Source: an uncultured Lachnospiraceae bacterium
GTDB taxonomy: Bacteria > Bacillota > Clostridia > Lachnospirales > Lachnospiraceae
Direction of reading: 5' to 3'
DNA: 64,000 nucleotides
NCBI GenBank assembly: GCA_948470335.1
Contig: CAOKOL010000016.1
Span: 1-64,000, forward strand
The notes beneath the pieces are model-generated. The model searched no databases. It saw only the letters and a program-made list of their open reading frames with translations, and was not told the origin of the DNA. A program made the translations under genes and the position numbers. Of this stretch, positions 1-8,366 are shown in pieces. Each line of letters starts with the position of its first letter. Positions within the stretch are counted from its first letter, which is position 1.

Positions 1-55
1 TGGGGTATTGCATTTACTGTTGCATACTGCATTTACTTTTACAATTCACGAAAAT

Positions 56-397
56 TTACCGCTGTTTATATCTGAGCAGTAACACCTGCATGCGATGTCC
101 GGCGGCGGAATAAAAAACGAAAAAGCTGTCTGACCATCCTTGCGGATCCAGGCAGCTTTTCCACATTTTCCGTATCTCTATGTATTCATCCTGGGTAAAC
201 AGAAACGGCGCAGACGGAATAACCATCGCTTGCAGGATCTCTCCTGATGCCAAAAGACCTTCATTGGACAAAATACGCCATCGGCACATCTTGCCGGATA
301 CTTCACAGTGAAATATCGCTGCGAAACAGCAGCTAAATGGATGTCTTTTATGACACTGATGAAATGCTTGAAATATATGATGTACTAAGAATAGCAC
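56..397 (-). CDS. Hypothetical protein, doubtful
   Basis: This open frame of 113 codons is rich in Cys, His and Phe and matches no family I recognise. An internal Met at about residue 37 would give a more ordinary 77-residue protein, but neither start has a convincing ribosome binding site. The reading lies downstream of the RNase G operon terminator on the same strand and is separated from it by an AT-rich stretch. It may be a decayed gene or a chance frame. Confidence 0.25.
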   Translation of the reverse strand: MLFLVHHIFQAFHQCHKRHPFSCCFAAIFHCEVSGKMCRWRILSNEGLLASGEILQAMVIPSAPFLFTQDEYIEIRKMWKSCLDPQGWSDSFFVFYSAAGHRMQVLLLRYKQR

Positions 398-516
398 AAA
401 ACTTTTCCACTGTCAATAAAAAACATTATTTTTTTTGGAATATATTATTATAATTCAAAAATAATTGTATATTCAAAAGAAACTCAAAATTTTTTTCATC
501 CATACATTGCAGCATG

Positions 517-559
517 TAAAAACAGGTACGGCCATAAATATCATTTCTGGCCGTACCTG
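517..559 (-). terminator. Rho-independent terminator of the RNase G operon
   Basis: Two perfect 12-base arms (CAGGTACGGCCA and its complement) flank a 13-base loop and are followed on the minus strand by TTTTT. The first arm overlaps the last codons and stop of the RNase G gene, so transcription ends right at the end of that operon. Confidence 0.85.
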
Positions 560-1734
560 CTCCAACGGAGTTCTCCGCCCATCTGTTCATAAAAAGGCTT
601 GTAAATCCTTCTTCTGGTAATCTCCATCAGATTCAGCCGGGTCAGATCCAGGGCCTCCGCTCCTACCGGGTCCTGGCGCAGCAATTGATTCATATAAGAC
701 AAAAGTTCTTCCTGGTCTTTCTTTTTCTTTAAGTCGATAAAGTCCACCAGAATCATGCCGGACAGATTCCGCAGTCTTAACTGGCGGGCGATTTCTTCGG
801 CGGCCTCCAGGTTGGTTTTCCGGTGGGTTCCGTCCGGACTGCCGCTTTTTATAAATTTTCCGCTGTTCACGTCGATGACGGTCAGAGCCTCCGTAGGTTC
901 GATCACCAGATAGCCGCCGGATTTCAGCCATACTTTCGGCGCAAGACAGTCCCGCACCAGTTTTTCCAGAGAATAAAGTTTATATAATGGAAGGGTTTCA
1001 TCCGCATACTGCCGTATCCGGTAGCCGGGAAAGGAGGCTTGCAGCGTTTCGGCCAGATCCTCACAGTCTGTCACAATCTCATCTACCGTATGAAAGTCCC
1101 TGATCAGGGCGGTCAGCGCGGAGGGCGCCTGGTATAAAACGGTGTGGCATTTTTTGTAGACAGCCTGCTCTGTGATCCGCTCCATCTGTGCCGACAGTTG
1201 TCTGCATTCTTCCAGCAGCAGGGATTCTTCCGCTTCGTAAGCGTTGGTTCTGACGATCATGCCGCATTCTTCCGGGCATAAGGCCAGCAGTTGTTGTTCC
1301 CATCTGTGTTTCCAGCCGCTGTCCGAAATTTTTTTGGAAAACATCACACCGCTTTCCCCGTAGATCAGCACCGCATACCGGCCGGACAGGTTAAAATCCG
1401 CTTTGGCTAAAGGCGCCTTTGTCTTGGAGGCGTCCTTTGCGATCTGGAGCACCAGCTCATCTCCCACGGTAAGCCGGCCGGGCCTGCTCTGGGCCGTGTA
1501 CAGCACCTTTTTATGTTTCGGCTCATAATAGCAGATCTGCCCGCCGCTCAGTTCCACAAATGCGGCGTTGATGCTGCGAAGAATATTCCGCACTTTTCCC
1601 ACGTAAATATTGCCTACCAGACTGGTATTTTCTTCATACACCTGTATGGAAACGGCATTGCCTTCTTCATAAACCGCCGCCAGTATCCGCTCCTGGTACC
1701 GGGCAATCACAATGTTTCTATTCAGCGTCGTCAA
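541..1734 (-). CDS. rng: Ribonuclease G/E family endoribonuclease
   Basis: Cytoplasmic Mg-dependent endoribonuclease of the RNase E/G family, acting in rRNA maturation and mRNA decay. An S1-type RNA-binding segment lies near the N-terminus (VGNIYVGKVRNILRSINAAF). The catalytic core carries the two expected acidic sites, TVIDVNSGKF and ILVDFIDLK. I chose a TTG start at 1734, which gives 397 residues. It follows GGGAGAG and overlaps the end of the upstream DUF2344 gene by 17 bases, whereas the longer frame would read through that gene. It is the last gene of the radical SAM-DUF2344-rng operon. In many Clostridia rplU and rpmA follow this trio, but here the operon stops at a terminator. Confidence 0.9.
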   Translation of the reverse strand: MTTLNRNIVIARYQERILAAVYEEGNAVSIQVYEENTSLVGNIYVGKVRNILRSINAAFVELSGGQICYYEPKHKKVLYTAQSRPGRLTVGDELVLQIAKDASKTKAPLAKADFNLSGRYAVLIYGESGVMFSKKISDSGWKHRWEQQLLALCPEECGMIVRTNAYEAEESLLLEECRQLSAQMERITEQAVYKKCHTVLYQAPSALTALIRDFHTVDEIVTDCEDLAETLQASFPGYRIRQYADETLPLYKLYSLEKLVRDCLAPKVWLKSGGYLVIEPTEALTVIDVNSGKFIKSGSPDGTHRKTNLEAAEEIARQLRLRNLSGMILVDFIDLKKKKDQEELLSYMNQLLRQDPVGAEALDLTRLNLMEITRRRIYKPFYEQMGGELRWSRYGQK

Positions 1735-2452
1735 TACTCTCTCCCAGTTCTTCCAATGAAATAAAGCTGTCCGCCGAGACAGGCTTCTGTTCCGGTGCGG
1801 CATCCCCCTCCGGTTTCCCGCCGCCGGCCCATGCATACAGCTCCAAACGGCAAATCTGGCAGCAGAAGGGGTCCCACGCTTCGCCCAGCCAGGAAAAAAA
1901 GGCTTCCATTACCAGCTCCGGTTTCAGGTTATTTACGCTTCCGGCCGCCAGTTTCAGAAAAATCCCCGTTTCCTCCCGACGGAAATCATAGATCAGCGGA
2001 CGGATATCCAGCAAAATTTTGTTTTTCTTTGTTTTTTTCAGAACAGAAATGTTTTCCTGTGCCATAAAAGCGTCAAATTCCGGGGGACAGCCGTTCTCAA
2101 ACCGAAGGAAATAATCGGCGGCAGCCACAATGGACATGGCGTTTCTGCCATCTTCCGGCAGGCGTCTGACACTGCGCACCTCTATCCCCTCTGTCATTAC
2201 CCGATTCAGCTCCGCCGCCATCTGTCGGGAGGAAGACGCGGAATGCACCTGGATATCCAGATATTCTCCCTGTGATTCAAGCCCCACGCCCAGAGGCGCC
2301 GCAAAGGACATGATCTGATGGGGGCTGAACCCTTCGGAGTAGGCGATGTCAATGCCGGCTCTCCGGATCGTTTTCTGAAAATACCGCATGATATCAAGAT
2401 GTCCGATTAATTTCATACAGCCGGATTTGGCAAATTTAATTCTCAGTTTCAT
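1718..2452 (-). CDS. DUF2344 / TIGR03936-family protein
   Basis: Protein of 244 residues that begins MKLRIKFAKSG and contains the family-typical KLIGHLDIMRYFQ and YSEGFSPH segments. In many Firmicutes this family is encoded directly after a TIGR03960 radical SAM protein, sometimes fused to it, and is thought to act with it. The reaction is unknown, although tRNA or rRNA modification is often guessed. The ATG at 2452 is preceded by GGAGGAGGTG and overlaps the radical SAM gene by 17 bases. Its own 3' end overlaps the RNase G start by another 17 bases, so the three genes are probably translationally coupled. Confidence 0.88.
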   Translation of the reverse strand: MKLRIKFAKSGCMKLIGHLDIMRYFQKTIRRAGIDIAYSEGFSPHQIMSFAAPLGVGLESQGEYLDIQVHSASSSRQMAAELNRVMTEGIEVRSVRRLPEDGRNAMSIVAAADYFLRFENGCPPEFDAFMAQENISVLKKTKKNKILLDIRPLIYDFRREETGIFLKLAAGSVNNLKPELVMEAFFSWLGEAWDPFCCQICRLELYAWAGGGKPEGDAAPEQKPVSADSFISLEELGESIDDAE

Positions 2453-4304
2453 AGCAGACACCTCCTCCAAAGGTTTTGGCGCCGCAGCCGGCGCAGCCGG
2501 CACGGCAATTAGGCGTTACCCTTCCCTCCTGCGCCCGTTTCCATTCCCGTTTCAGGAATTCTCTGGTCACGCCGGTGTCAATAAAATCCCACGGAAATAT
2601 TTCATCCAGGGAACGGGTTCTGGACGTATAAAAATGGTAATCCAGCCCCACGGCGGCAAACGCCTCCATCCATTTATCATAATGAAAGCTTTCGGTCCAT
2701 GCGTCGTAAATACAGCCGTTCCGGTATGCGGCTTCGATCACCGCTCCCACCCGCCGGTCGCCCCTGGCCAGTACGCCCTCGATAATGGTCGTCTCCGGTG
2801 AATGCCACTGGTAATTCAGGCTTTTCCGGTTTAGCTGCTCCTTCATGGCATGGTTCACGACCCTGGCCCGTTCCAGATATTCTTCCGCTTCCAGCATGGA
2901 GGCCCACTGAAAAGGGGTGAAGGGTTTCGGGATAAAGAAGGAGGAGCTGGCCGTTACCTGCACCCGTCCGTTTCGCTTTTCCTTGGGAACCGTGTCGTAA
3001 TAAACTCTGGCCACCTCATTGGACAGGGCGGCGATTCCCTCCATATCTTCTTCCGTTTCCGAAGGCAGTCCCAGCATAAAATACAGCTTGACCTTGTTCC
3101 AGCCCCCTTCAAAGGCCGCCGCCGCTCCGGTCAGGATGTCCTCCTGGGTCAGCCCTTTATTGATTACATCCCGCAGCCGCTGGGTGCCGGCTTCCGGCGC
3201 AAAGGTCAGGCTGCTTTTTTTCACATCCTGAATCCGCCGCATCACATCCAGAGAAAAAGCGTCAATCCGCAGGGAGGGCAGAGAAATATTGATTTTTTTC
3301 TCCCCGATTTCTTCGATCAGAAACCGGATCAGTTCCTCTAATTGTGAAAAATCGCTGGAACTTAACGAACTTAAAGAAATTTCCTCGTGACCGGTACTTT
3401 TCAGCATCTTCGAAGCTTTTTCTTTCAGCCAGGAAAGGCTTCTCTCCCGTACGGGCCGGTAAACCATGCCGGCCTGACAGAACCGGCAGCCCCGGATACA
3501 GCCCCGCTGGATTTCCAGCACCAGCCTGTCCTGGGTTACTTTGATAAAGGGCACCACCGGATTGTCCGGGTAATATGCGTCGTCTAATTCCGTTTCAATT
3601 ACCTTCCGCACCTGTTCCGGCGCCTCGCCGCAAAGCGGGGTAAAAGCGCTGATTGTGCCGTCCTCATGGTAGGACACCCGATACAGGGAAGGCACATAGA
3701 TTCCCGGCAGCTTCGCCGCACGGCGCAGAAATTCCTGTCTGCCTGCGTTCTGTTCTTTATATTCCAGATACAGATCCATCAGAGCCAGATTGGCCACTTC
3801 CCCTTCGCCGATATAAAAAAGATCAAAAAAGTCTGCCAGCGGCTCCGGATTGTAAGTGCAGGGGCCGCCGCCGATCACGATGGGGTCTTCTTCGGTTCTG
3901 TCGCAGGCATGAAGGGGAATCTGGCTCAGATCCAGAATCTGCAAAATATTGGTATAACACATTTCATACTGGATGGTAATGCCCAGGAAATCAAATTCTT
4001 TTACAGGGTCCTGGGATTCCACCGCAAAAAGAGGGATGTTCCGCTCCCTCATTATCTGATCCAGGTCCGTCCAGGGAGAGTACACCCGCTCGCACCAGAT
4101 ATCCGGCCGCTGATTGTACATATTATAAAGAATCTGAATGCCCAGATGGGACATGCCGATTTCATAGACGTCGGGGAAACAGAGGGCAAAGCGGATTTTT
4201 ACGTCCGACTTCTCTTTCATCACGCTGTTCCATTCATTTCCGATATATCGGGCCGGCTTATCTACGGACATTAAAATTCTGTCGGATAAAGCTAATTTTC
4301 TCAT
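2436..4304 (-). CDS. B12-binding-domain radical SAM protein, TIGR03960 family
   Basis: Radical S-adenosylmethionine enzyme of 622 residues. The N-terminal half resembles the cobalamin-binding fold (CFPDVYEIGMSHLGIQILYN). The 4Fe-4S cluster motif CxxxCxxC is present as CIRGCRFC, followed by the radical SAM barrel (SLPSLRIDAF, TFAPEAGTQRLRDV). The C-terminal tail is Cys-rich (CRAGCAGCGAKTFGGGVCYE), which suggests a second metal site. The substrate of the family is unknown. It is the first gene of an operon with DUF2344 and rng, which points to an RNA-related role by context only. The ribosome site AGGAAAGAG precedes the ATG. Confidence 0.9.
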   Translation of the reverse strand: MRKLALSDRILMSVDKPARYIGNEWNSVMKEKSDVKIRFALCFPDVYEIGMSHLGIQILYNMYNQRPDIWCERVYSPWTDLDQIMRERNIPLFAVESQDPVKEFDFLGITIQYEMCYTNILQILDLSQIPLHACDRTEEDPIVIGGGPCTYNPEPLADFFDLFYIGEGEVANLALMDLYLEYKEQNAGRQEFLRRAAKLPGIYVPSLYRVSYHEDGTISAFTPLCGEAPEQVRKVIETELDDAYYPDNPVVPFIKVTQDRLVLEIQRGCIRGCRFCQAGMVYRPVRERSLSWLKEKASKMLKSTGHEEISLSSLSSSDFSQLEELIRFLIEEIGEKKINISLPSLRIDAFSLDVMRRIQDVKKSSLTFAPEAGTQRLRDVINKGLTQEDILTGAAAAFEGGWNKVKLYFMLGLPSETEEDMEGIAALSNEVARVYYDTVPKEKRNGRVQVTASSSFFIPKPFTPFQWASMLEAEEYLERARVVNHAMKEQLNRKSLNYQWHSPETTIIEGVLARGDRRVGAVIEAAYRNGCIYDAWTESFHYDKWMEAFAAVGLDYHFYTSRTRSLDEIFPWDFIDTGVTREFLKREWKRAQEGRVTPNCRAGCAGCGAKTFGGGVCYETEN

Positions 4305-4403
4305 TGTTTTCTCTTTCCTGACACAGATTCCGCGCCTGCGTAAAGCTGTGTCATTTAGGTGAATTTATAAATGCAATTAACAGGGAAACTCTGGCTGTAG
4401 GGT

Positions 4404-4412
4404 AGTATAGCA
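4404..4412 (-). promoter_or_regulatory. Probable extended -10 promoter of the radical SAM-rng operon
   Basis: On the minus strand TGCTATACT forms an extended -10 element about 100 bases before the first gene. No good -35 hexamer is visible, as expected for an extended -10 promoter. A short inverted repeat (TGACACAG/CTGTGTCA, 4319-4353) lies in the predicted leader. Confidence 0.4.
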
Positions 4413-4432
4413 TAAAAAGGCAGAATTTAAAA

Positions 4433-6124
4433 TCAGAACTTATCGCCGATCAGAACCTTCTTCCCCTCAAAAGCGAATCCGTAATTTCGAATCCGGTTTT
4501 CACGGATTCCTTCCGCCATCAGAGCGGCCTTATAATTTTTCGCTTCTATCTGTTTCAAAGCAGCTTTCACCGTATCCCGAAGGTCTTTCTCATCTTCCGG
4601 ATCGTGAACCTTAAATTCCAGAATAACCGCGTTATCCTGCACACTGCGGGGTTTCAGCATTACGTCGTATCTGCCGAAACCGGATTCCCGGTTTGAAGTG
4701 ATAACGTATCGGTCCGCCAGTTCTACCATCAGGCCAAGGACAAAACCATGATAGAAACGCTCAGGTTCTGCGCCTGACGGCCGGTTTCCCGTATCAAAAT
4801 AGCTGAAAGTGGTCAGGGCTATCCGGTTCATATACCCGTTCATTGCCTTGAGATCTCCCAGCAGCATTGCTTTGATAAAACCGTTATACTCTCTTGCTGA
4901 CTGTCCGAACCAGTCTCTGATCATTTTCTCAAACATAATCCGGACTTCTTTGTTTGTCAGAGACAGTTCGTATTCCTCTTTTCCAGATTCCGCATCAACG
5001 CCGTGCCCCTTTACCTTTAAATATCCGCCTGCCACAAAAAGACTCCATATGGCTGCTTCATTATGTTCTAATTGGCTGAATACAATCTGCTCGTCAATCT
5101 CCCTGAAAAGACTGTTCCCTTTCAGCAGCTCCTCCATTGCCTCTTTAATATCCGGATTCCCTTCCCGTATCAGCTTTCCGGCCAGATGATTGCTGCTGGT
5201 ATTGGCCCAGTATGTGGATAAAACCTTTTTGTCCAGATAATTAATAATTGACCATGGATTATAGATATCGGAACTTCGTCCGAAAGTAAATCCGTCAAAC
5301 CAGGCTTTTACATGTTCTTCCTGATCGGACAGGCCGTATTCCTCCAGAGCCGCCCGGACCTCCTGCCGGGTAAAGCCGAATGCGGTTTCATACTTTCCGG
5401 AAGTGGCGGTAACAACCTCTAAATTATTCAAATCGGAGAAAATAGATTCCTTGCTCACCCGCGTAATGCCGGTCATTACGGCCCGGTCAAGTCCGGGATT
5501 GGTTTTAAAGGTGGAGTTAAACAGACTTCTGATAAAGTTTGCCAGCTCATCCCAATATCCGTGGATATATGCCTCCTGTATGGGCGTATCATATTCATCC
5601 AGTAAAATGATCACTTTTTTTCCATAATAACGTGAAAGATAAACCGACAGCATTTTTAAAGACAGGGAGGCTTCACTGTTACCCATATCCATGGAGATTC
5701 TGCGGAAATCTTCTTTTTCACTTTCTGACAGTACAGTTCCTTCCAGCAAAAATCCATATTTGTCACAGGTCATTTTCAAAAGCTGGCAGATCTTTTTTCG
5801 AGTTTCGTGAAAGGTTGCCTCTTTCACATCGGCAAAGCTCAGCGCAATCACCGGGCAGGTTCCCTGAAGCCTTTGGTATTTTTCATCTTCCCATATGGAA
5901 AGTCCTTCAAATACCTGCCCCTGTTCTTTATATTCCAGAGAAAAGAAACGCTCCAGCATACTCATATTCAGGGTTTTGCCAAAACGGCGGGGACGGGTAA
6001 TCAGTGTCACTTCATCCTGATTCTCCCACCATTCCCTGATAAAATAGGATTTATCCACATAGAAACAGTGATTTGTTATCACTTTTTCAAAATTCTGAAT
6101 TCCGATTCCCATTGTTTTTGCCAT
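4433..6124 (-). CDS. AAA-ATPase-like / PD-(D/E)XK nuclease-like protein
   Basis: Protein of 563 residues of the AAA-ATPase-like plus PD-(D/E)XK (DUF1703) type, which is multiplied in many gut Firmicutes and Bacteroidetes. The N-terminal ATPase has a Walker A-like RPRRFGKTLNMSML and a Walker B KKVIILLDEYDTPI. The C-terminal nuclease-like fold shows GRYDVMLKP and AVILEFKV. Function is unknown, and nuclease activity is inferred from the fold only. The ATG at 6124 follows AAGGAGG. A promoter at 6162-6170 rules out the longer reading that would start at 6274. The gene stands alone between DegV and the radical SAM operon. Confidence 0.85.
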   Translation of the reverse strand: MAKTMGIGIQNFEKVITNHCFYVDKSYFIREWWENQDEVTLITRPRRFGKTLNMSMLERFFSLEYKEQGQVFEGLSIWEDEKYQRLQGTCPVIALSFADVKEATFHETRKKICQLLKMTCDKYGFLLEGTVLSESEKEDFRRISMDMGNSEASLSLKMLSVYLSRYYGKKVIILLDEYDTPIQEAYIHGYWDELANFIRSLFNSTFKTNPGLDRAVMTGITRVSKESIFSDLNNLEVVTATSGKYETAFGFTRQEVRAALEEYGLSDQEEHVKAWFDGFTFGRSSDIYNPWSIINYLDKKVLSTYWANTSSNHLAGKLIREGNPDIKEAMEELLKGNSLFREIDEQIVFSQLEHNEAAIWSLFVAGGYLKVKGHGVDAESGKEEYELSLTNKEVRIMFEKMIRDWFGQSAREYNGFIKAMLLGDLKAMNGYMNRIALTTFSYFDTGNRPSGAEPERFYHGFVLGLMVELADRYVITSNRESGFGRYDVMLKPRSVQDNAVILEFKVHDPEDEKDLRDTVKAALKQIEAKNYKAALMAEGIRENRIRNYGFAFEGKKVLIGDKF

Positions 6125-6161
6125 GCCCGTATACGCCTCCTTCCACTGCCGGAACATCCTA

Positions 6162-6170
6162 AGTATACCA
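6162..6170 (-). promoter_or_regulatory. Extended -10 promoter of the PD-(D/E)XK gene
   Basis: TGGTATACT on the minus strand is an extended -10 element, placed just downstream of the DegV terminator and about 40 bases before the chosen ATG at 6124. It supports the shorter start of that gene. Confidence 0.5.
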
Positions 6171-6171
6171 C

Positions 6172-6205
6172 AAAAAAACGGAAACAAAAACCTGTTTCCG
6201 TTTTT
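6172..6205 (-). terminator. Terminator after degV, possibly bidirectional
   Basis: The stem ACGGAAACA/TGTTTCCGT is flanked by an A/T run on both sides. On the minus strand it is followed by seven T and closes the DegV transcript. The plus-strand T run is shorter. Confidence 0.8.
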
Positions 6206-6284
6206 CCGGGACCGTCCCGGAAGCTTTGTAAATTCAATTTCCAAAAAAGCCGCGGCCACAACCGTTGCCATCACTTTCTGAACC

Positions 6285-7124
6285 CTAAACCGTCACCACC
6301 ACGCCCCCGTCGCTGGCATACAGACTGGTCACGCCCGCCGCCTCGGCGATATAGACGCCTTTAAAATTTACCAGCCTGCAAAGCTGTTCTTTCACATATT
6401 CCGCCCGCTCCGGACAGTTGCAGTGAGAAATCCCCAGTATTTTATTCTCCGGATTCTTCACACTTTTACTCAGATGCTGCACTAATTTCCCCAGCGCTTT
6501 CTGAATGCCTCTGGCCTGATCCAGTTTAACGATAACGCCGCGATCGCCGGCCATCACCGGTTTGATGTTCAGCGCCGTGGCCAGAATGGCCTGCACACCG
6601 GTAAGGCGGCCGTTTTTCTTTAAAGAATCCAGGGTTTCCAGTACGAAGTAGGTCAGCATGTGATCTCTGAAATACGCTGCTTCCTCCACGATTTCCTCAA
6701 AGGTTTTTCCCTGGTCCGCCAGCTCCCGCAGTTTCATGGCAATCAATGTCTCGCCGCAGGCTGCCGAGTCGGAACTGAAGATATGAATCTGCTTATCTTC
6801 TCCGTGTTCTTCTATATAAAGGTTTTTCGCCAGCACGGCGCTGTTGTAAGAACCGCTTAAATGCTGGGAGAGAGTTACCACGAAGATCATGTCCTCGTCA
6901 CCCTCATAGGCCGTTTTATACTGATCCGGGGACGGACAGGCAGATTTGGGGCAGTCCGGGCATTTCCGCACGGTCTTTAAAAATGCCGCCTGGTCAAAGG
7001 TTTCATCATCTACGATAAAAGCATCTCCCACCTGAAGCGTCAGCGGGATCACCTGAAATACGCCGCTCTGTTTCAGTTCTTCCGTTAAGTCACAGCAGCT
7101 GTCCACCACGATTTTATAATTCAT
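6285..7124 (-). CDS. DegV family fatty acid-binding protein
   Basis: Protein of 279 residues with the DegV signature: N-terminal MNYKIVVDSCCDL, a middle segment SQHLSGSYNSAVLAKN and the C-terminal GVYIAEAAGVTSLYASDGGV. DegV/FakB-like proteins bind a fatty acid and present it to the FakA kinase for phospholipid synthesis. No fakA is in this window, so that role is by family only. The ATG at 7124 follows AGGAGGAAAGAG, and an upstream in-frame extension lacks a ribosome site. The gene is separated by about 175 bases from the redox operon on its 5' side and ends at a strong terminator. Confidence 0.88.
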   Translation of the reverse strand: MNYKIVVDSCCDLTEELKQSGVFQVIPLTLQVGDAFIVDDETFDQAAFLKTVRKCPDCPKSACPSPDQYKTAYEGDEDMIFVVTLSQHLSGSYNSAVLAKNLYIEEHGEDKQIHIFSSDSAACGETLIAMKLRELADQGKTFEEIVEEAAYFRDHMLTYFVLETLDSLKKNGRLTGVQAILATALNIKPVMAGDRGVIVKLDQARGIQKALGKLVQHLSKSVKNPENKILGISHCNCPERAEYVKEQLCRLVNFKGVYIAEAAGVTSLYASDGGVVVTV

Positions 7125-7299
7125 CTCTTTCCTCCTGCACAGACATGTCTGTTGACGCAGATATGATATCCTGCATTTGATGATAGCCGGATGACAATCA
7201 GCCGCACCCAATCAATGACATGTAGTTTTAATTACTATTTATAATAACATGAACAGAAGGATTTGAAAAGAGGGAAAATAAAACCGCTTTCATTCCCTT

Positions 7300-8247
7300 T
7301 CATTTTGCCATATCTTCCCGGCTCTGCTTCGGACTTTGCACCAATCCGGAGGAAATCGCTCCCGCAGGACAGACCGCCTTGCATTTCCCGCAGCGGATAC
7401 ATTCCGGGCTGTTTATATTCTCTGTCACCTCCACCGCCATCGGACAGACATGCTCACATTTTTTACAGCCGACGCACCGATCTTTGTTCAGGGACATCTG
7501 AAAAAAACTGAATCGGTTAAACAATCCGTAAAAAGCGCCCAGCGGGCAGAGATACCGGCAGAAAGGGCGGGAAATGAATATGGCCGCCGCCAAAACGGCA
7601 ATTAATACTAAAATTTTCCATAAAAACAGCGGACCGGCCAGTTCCCGCAGGGCCGGATTTCCTGCCATCAGTGTAAGGCCGCCGCCCAGTGTTCCGGCCG
7701 GACAGATATATTTACAGAAATAAGGCGGCCGTACTCCCGATTTTGTCACGGCAAAGGCAGGCAGCAGGATCACCGCCGCCGCAAGAATCACGTATTTCAG
7801 ATACCGGGCGGTCCGGTCTGCTTTTTTCAGCTTCGGTCCGGCCTCCGGCTTCGGAACCGGAATTTTGTACAGCAGATCCTGCACCAGCCCGAACGGACAC
7901 AAAAACCCGCAGGCCACCCGGCCCAGGATAATGCCGAACAGCATCAGAGAACCCATCACATAAAAAGGAAAATGTCCTCTGATACCGCCCACTGCCGTCT
8001 GGAGAGCTCCGATCGGGCAGGCGCCAAGAGCGCCAGGACAGGAATAACAGTTGAGGACGGGAACGCAGACCGCCTTTGTGCCGCCGGTGTAAATCTTTCC
8101 TTTTTGAAATCCGACAAGATAGCCGTTTACCAAAACGGCGGAAACCAGTTGTACCATCCGCTGAAAAGACATTCCTTTCAGACGGGGGCTGTCAGGATAC
8201 CTTTTTGGCTTTGACCGGTTTATCCGATTCCGATGCATTCCAGACAT
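7300..8247 (-). CDS. Membrane 4Fe-4S ferredoxin-type protein (NapH/CcoG-like)
   Basis: Integral membrane electron-transfer protein of 315 residues. Several hydrophobic helices (GSLMLFGIILGRVACGFLCP, YVILAAAVILLPAFAV, ILVLIAVLAAAIFI) carry the CxxxCP motifs typical of the NapH/YccM type. The C-terminus holds two 4Fe-4S ferredoxin motifs, CVGCKKCEHVCP and CIRCGKCKAVCP. It is the last gene of a three-gene operon with a CXXC micro-protein and a thioredoxin-like lipoprotein, and its start overlaps the micro-protein gene by 28 bases. The context suggests passing electrons across the membrane to an extracytoplasmic thiol or redox partner. The electron donor and acceptor are not known. Confidence 0.85.
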   Translation of the reverse strand: MSGMHRNRINRSKPKRYPDSPRLKGMSFQRMVQLVSAVLVNGYLVGFQKGKIYTGGTKAVCVPVLNCYSCPGALGACPIGALQTAVGGIRGHFPFYVMGSLMLFGIILGRVACGFLCPFGLVQDLLYKIPVPKPEAGPKLKKADRTARYLKYVILAAAVILLPAFAVTKSGVRPPYFCKYICPAGTLGGGLTLMAGNPALRELAGPLFLWKILVLIAVLAAAIFISRPFCRYLCPLGAFYGLFNRFSFFQMSLNKDRCVGCKKCEHVCPMAVEVTENINSPECIRCGKCKAVCPAGAISSGLVQSPKQSREDMAK

Positions 8248-8366
8248 ATTTTCACCGCCTTTTGCATAACTTCCAGATGCTCCTGCCGGAACAGCCCTGC
8301 AGCGATTGACAGAACAGCCGCCGCCAGCACAACGAATCTTACTGCCGGAATCCTTTTATTCCTCAA
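8220..8366 (-). CDS. CD1871A-family CXXC micro-protein
   Basis: A 48-residue protein read from a TTG at 8366. It has an N-terminal basic stretch, one hydrophobic helix (FVVLAAAVLSIAAGLF), then the C-terminal KAVKICLECIGIG with the CLEC pair. This matches the CD1871A family of CXXC micro-proteins in Clostridia, which also end in CLECIGIG and sit beside 4Fe-4S membrane proteins. The TTG follows GGCGGAGA and overlaps the last codons of the TlpA gene by 11 bases, while its 3' end overlaps the ferredoxin gene by 28. Such tight overlap suggests stoichiometric translation. A role as a membrane thiol relay is inference. Confidence 0.85.
   Translation of the reverse strand: MRNKRIPAVRFVVLAAAVLSIAAGLFRQEHLEVMQKAVKICLECIGIG

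Noticed and set aside
1..45. Short repeats of GCATTTACT at the left edge
   Set aside because: Only two or three imperfect copies in low-complexity sequence; not a repeat array.
4319..4353. Inverted repeat TGACACAG/CTGTGTCA upstream of the radical SAM gene
   Set aside because: No T run on either strand, so not a terminator. It might be an operator but nothing else supports that.
4433..6124. PD-(D/E)XK protein as a restriction enzyme
   Set aside because: No methyltransferase or specificity gene is near, and the protein fits the widespread AAA-ATPase-like/DUF1703 type.
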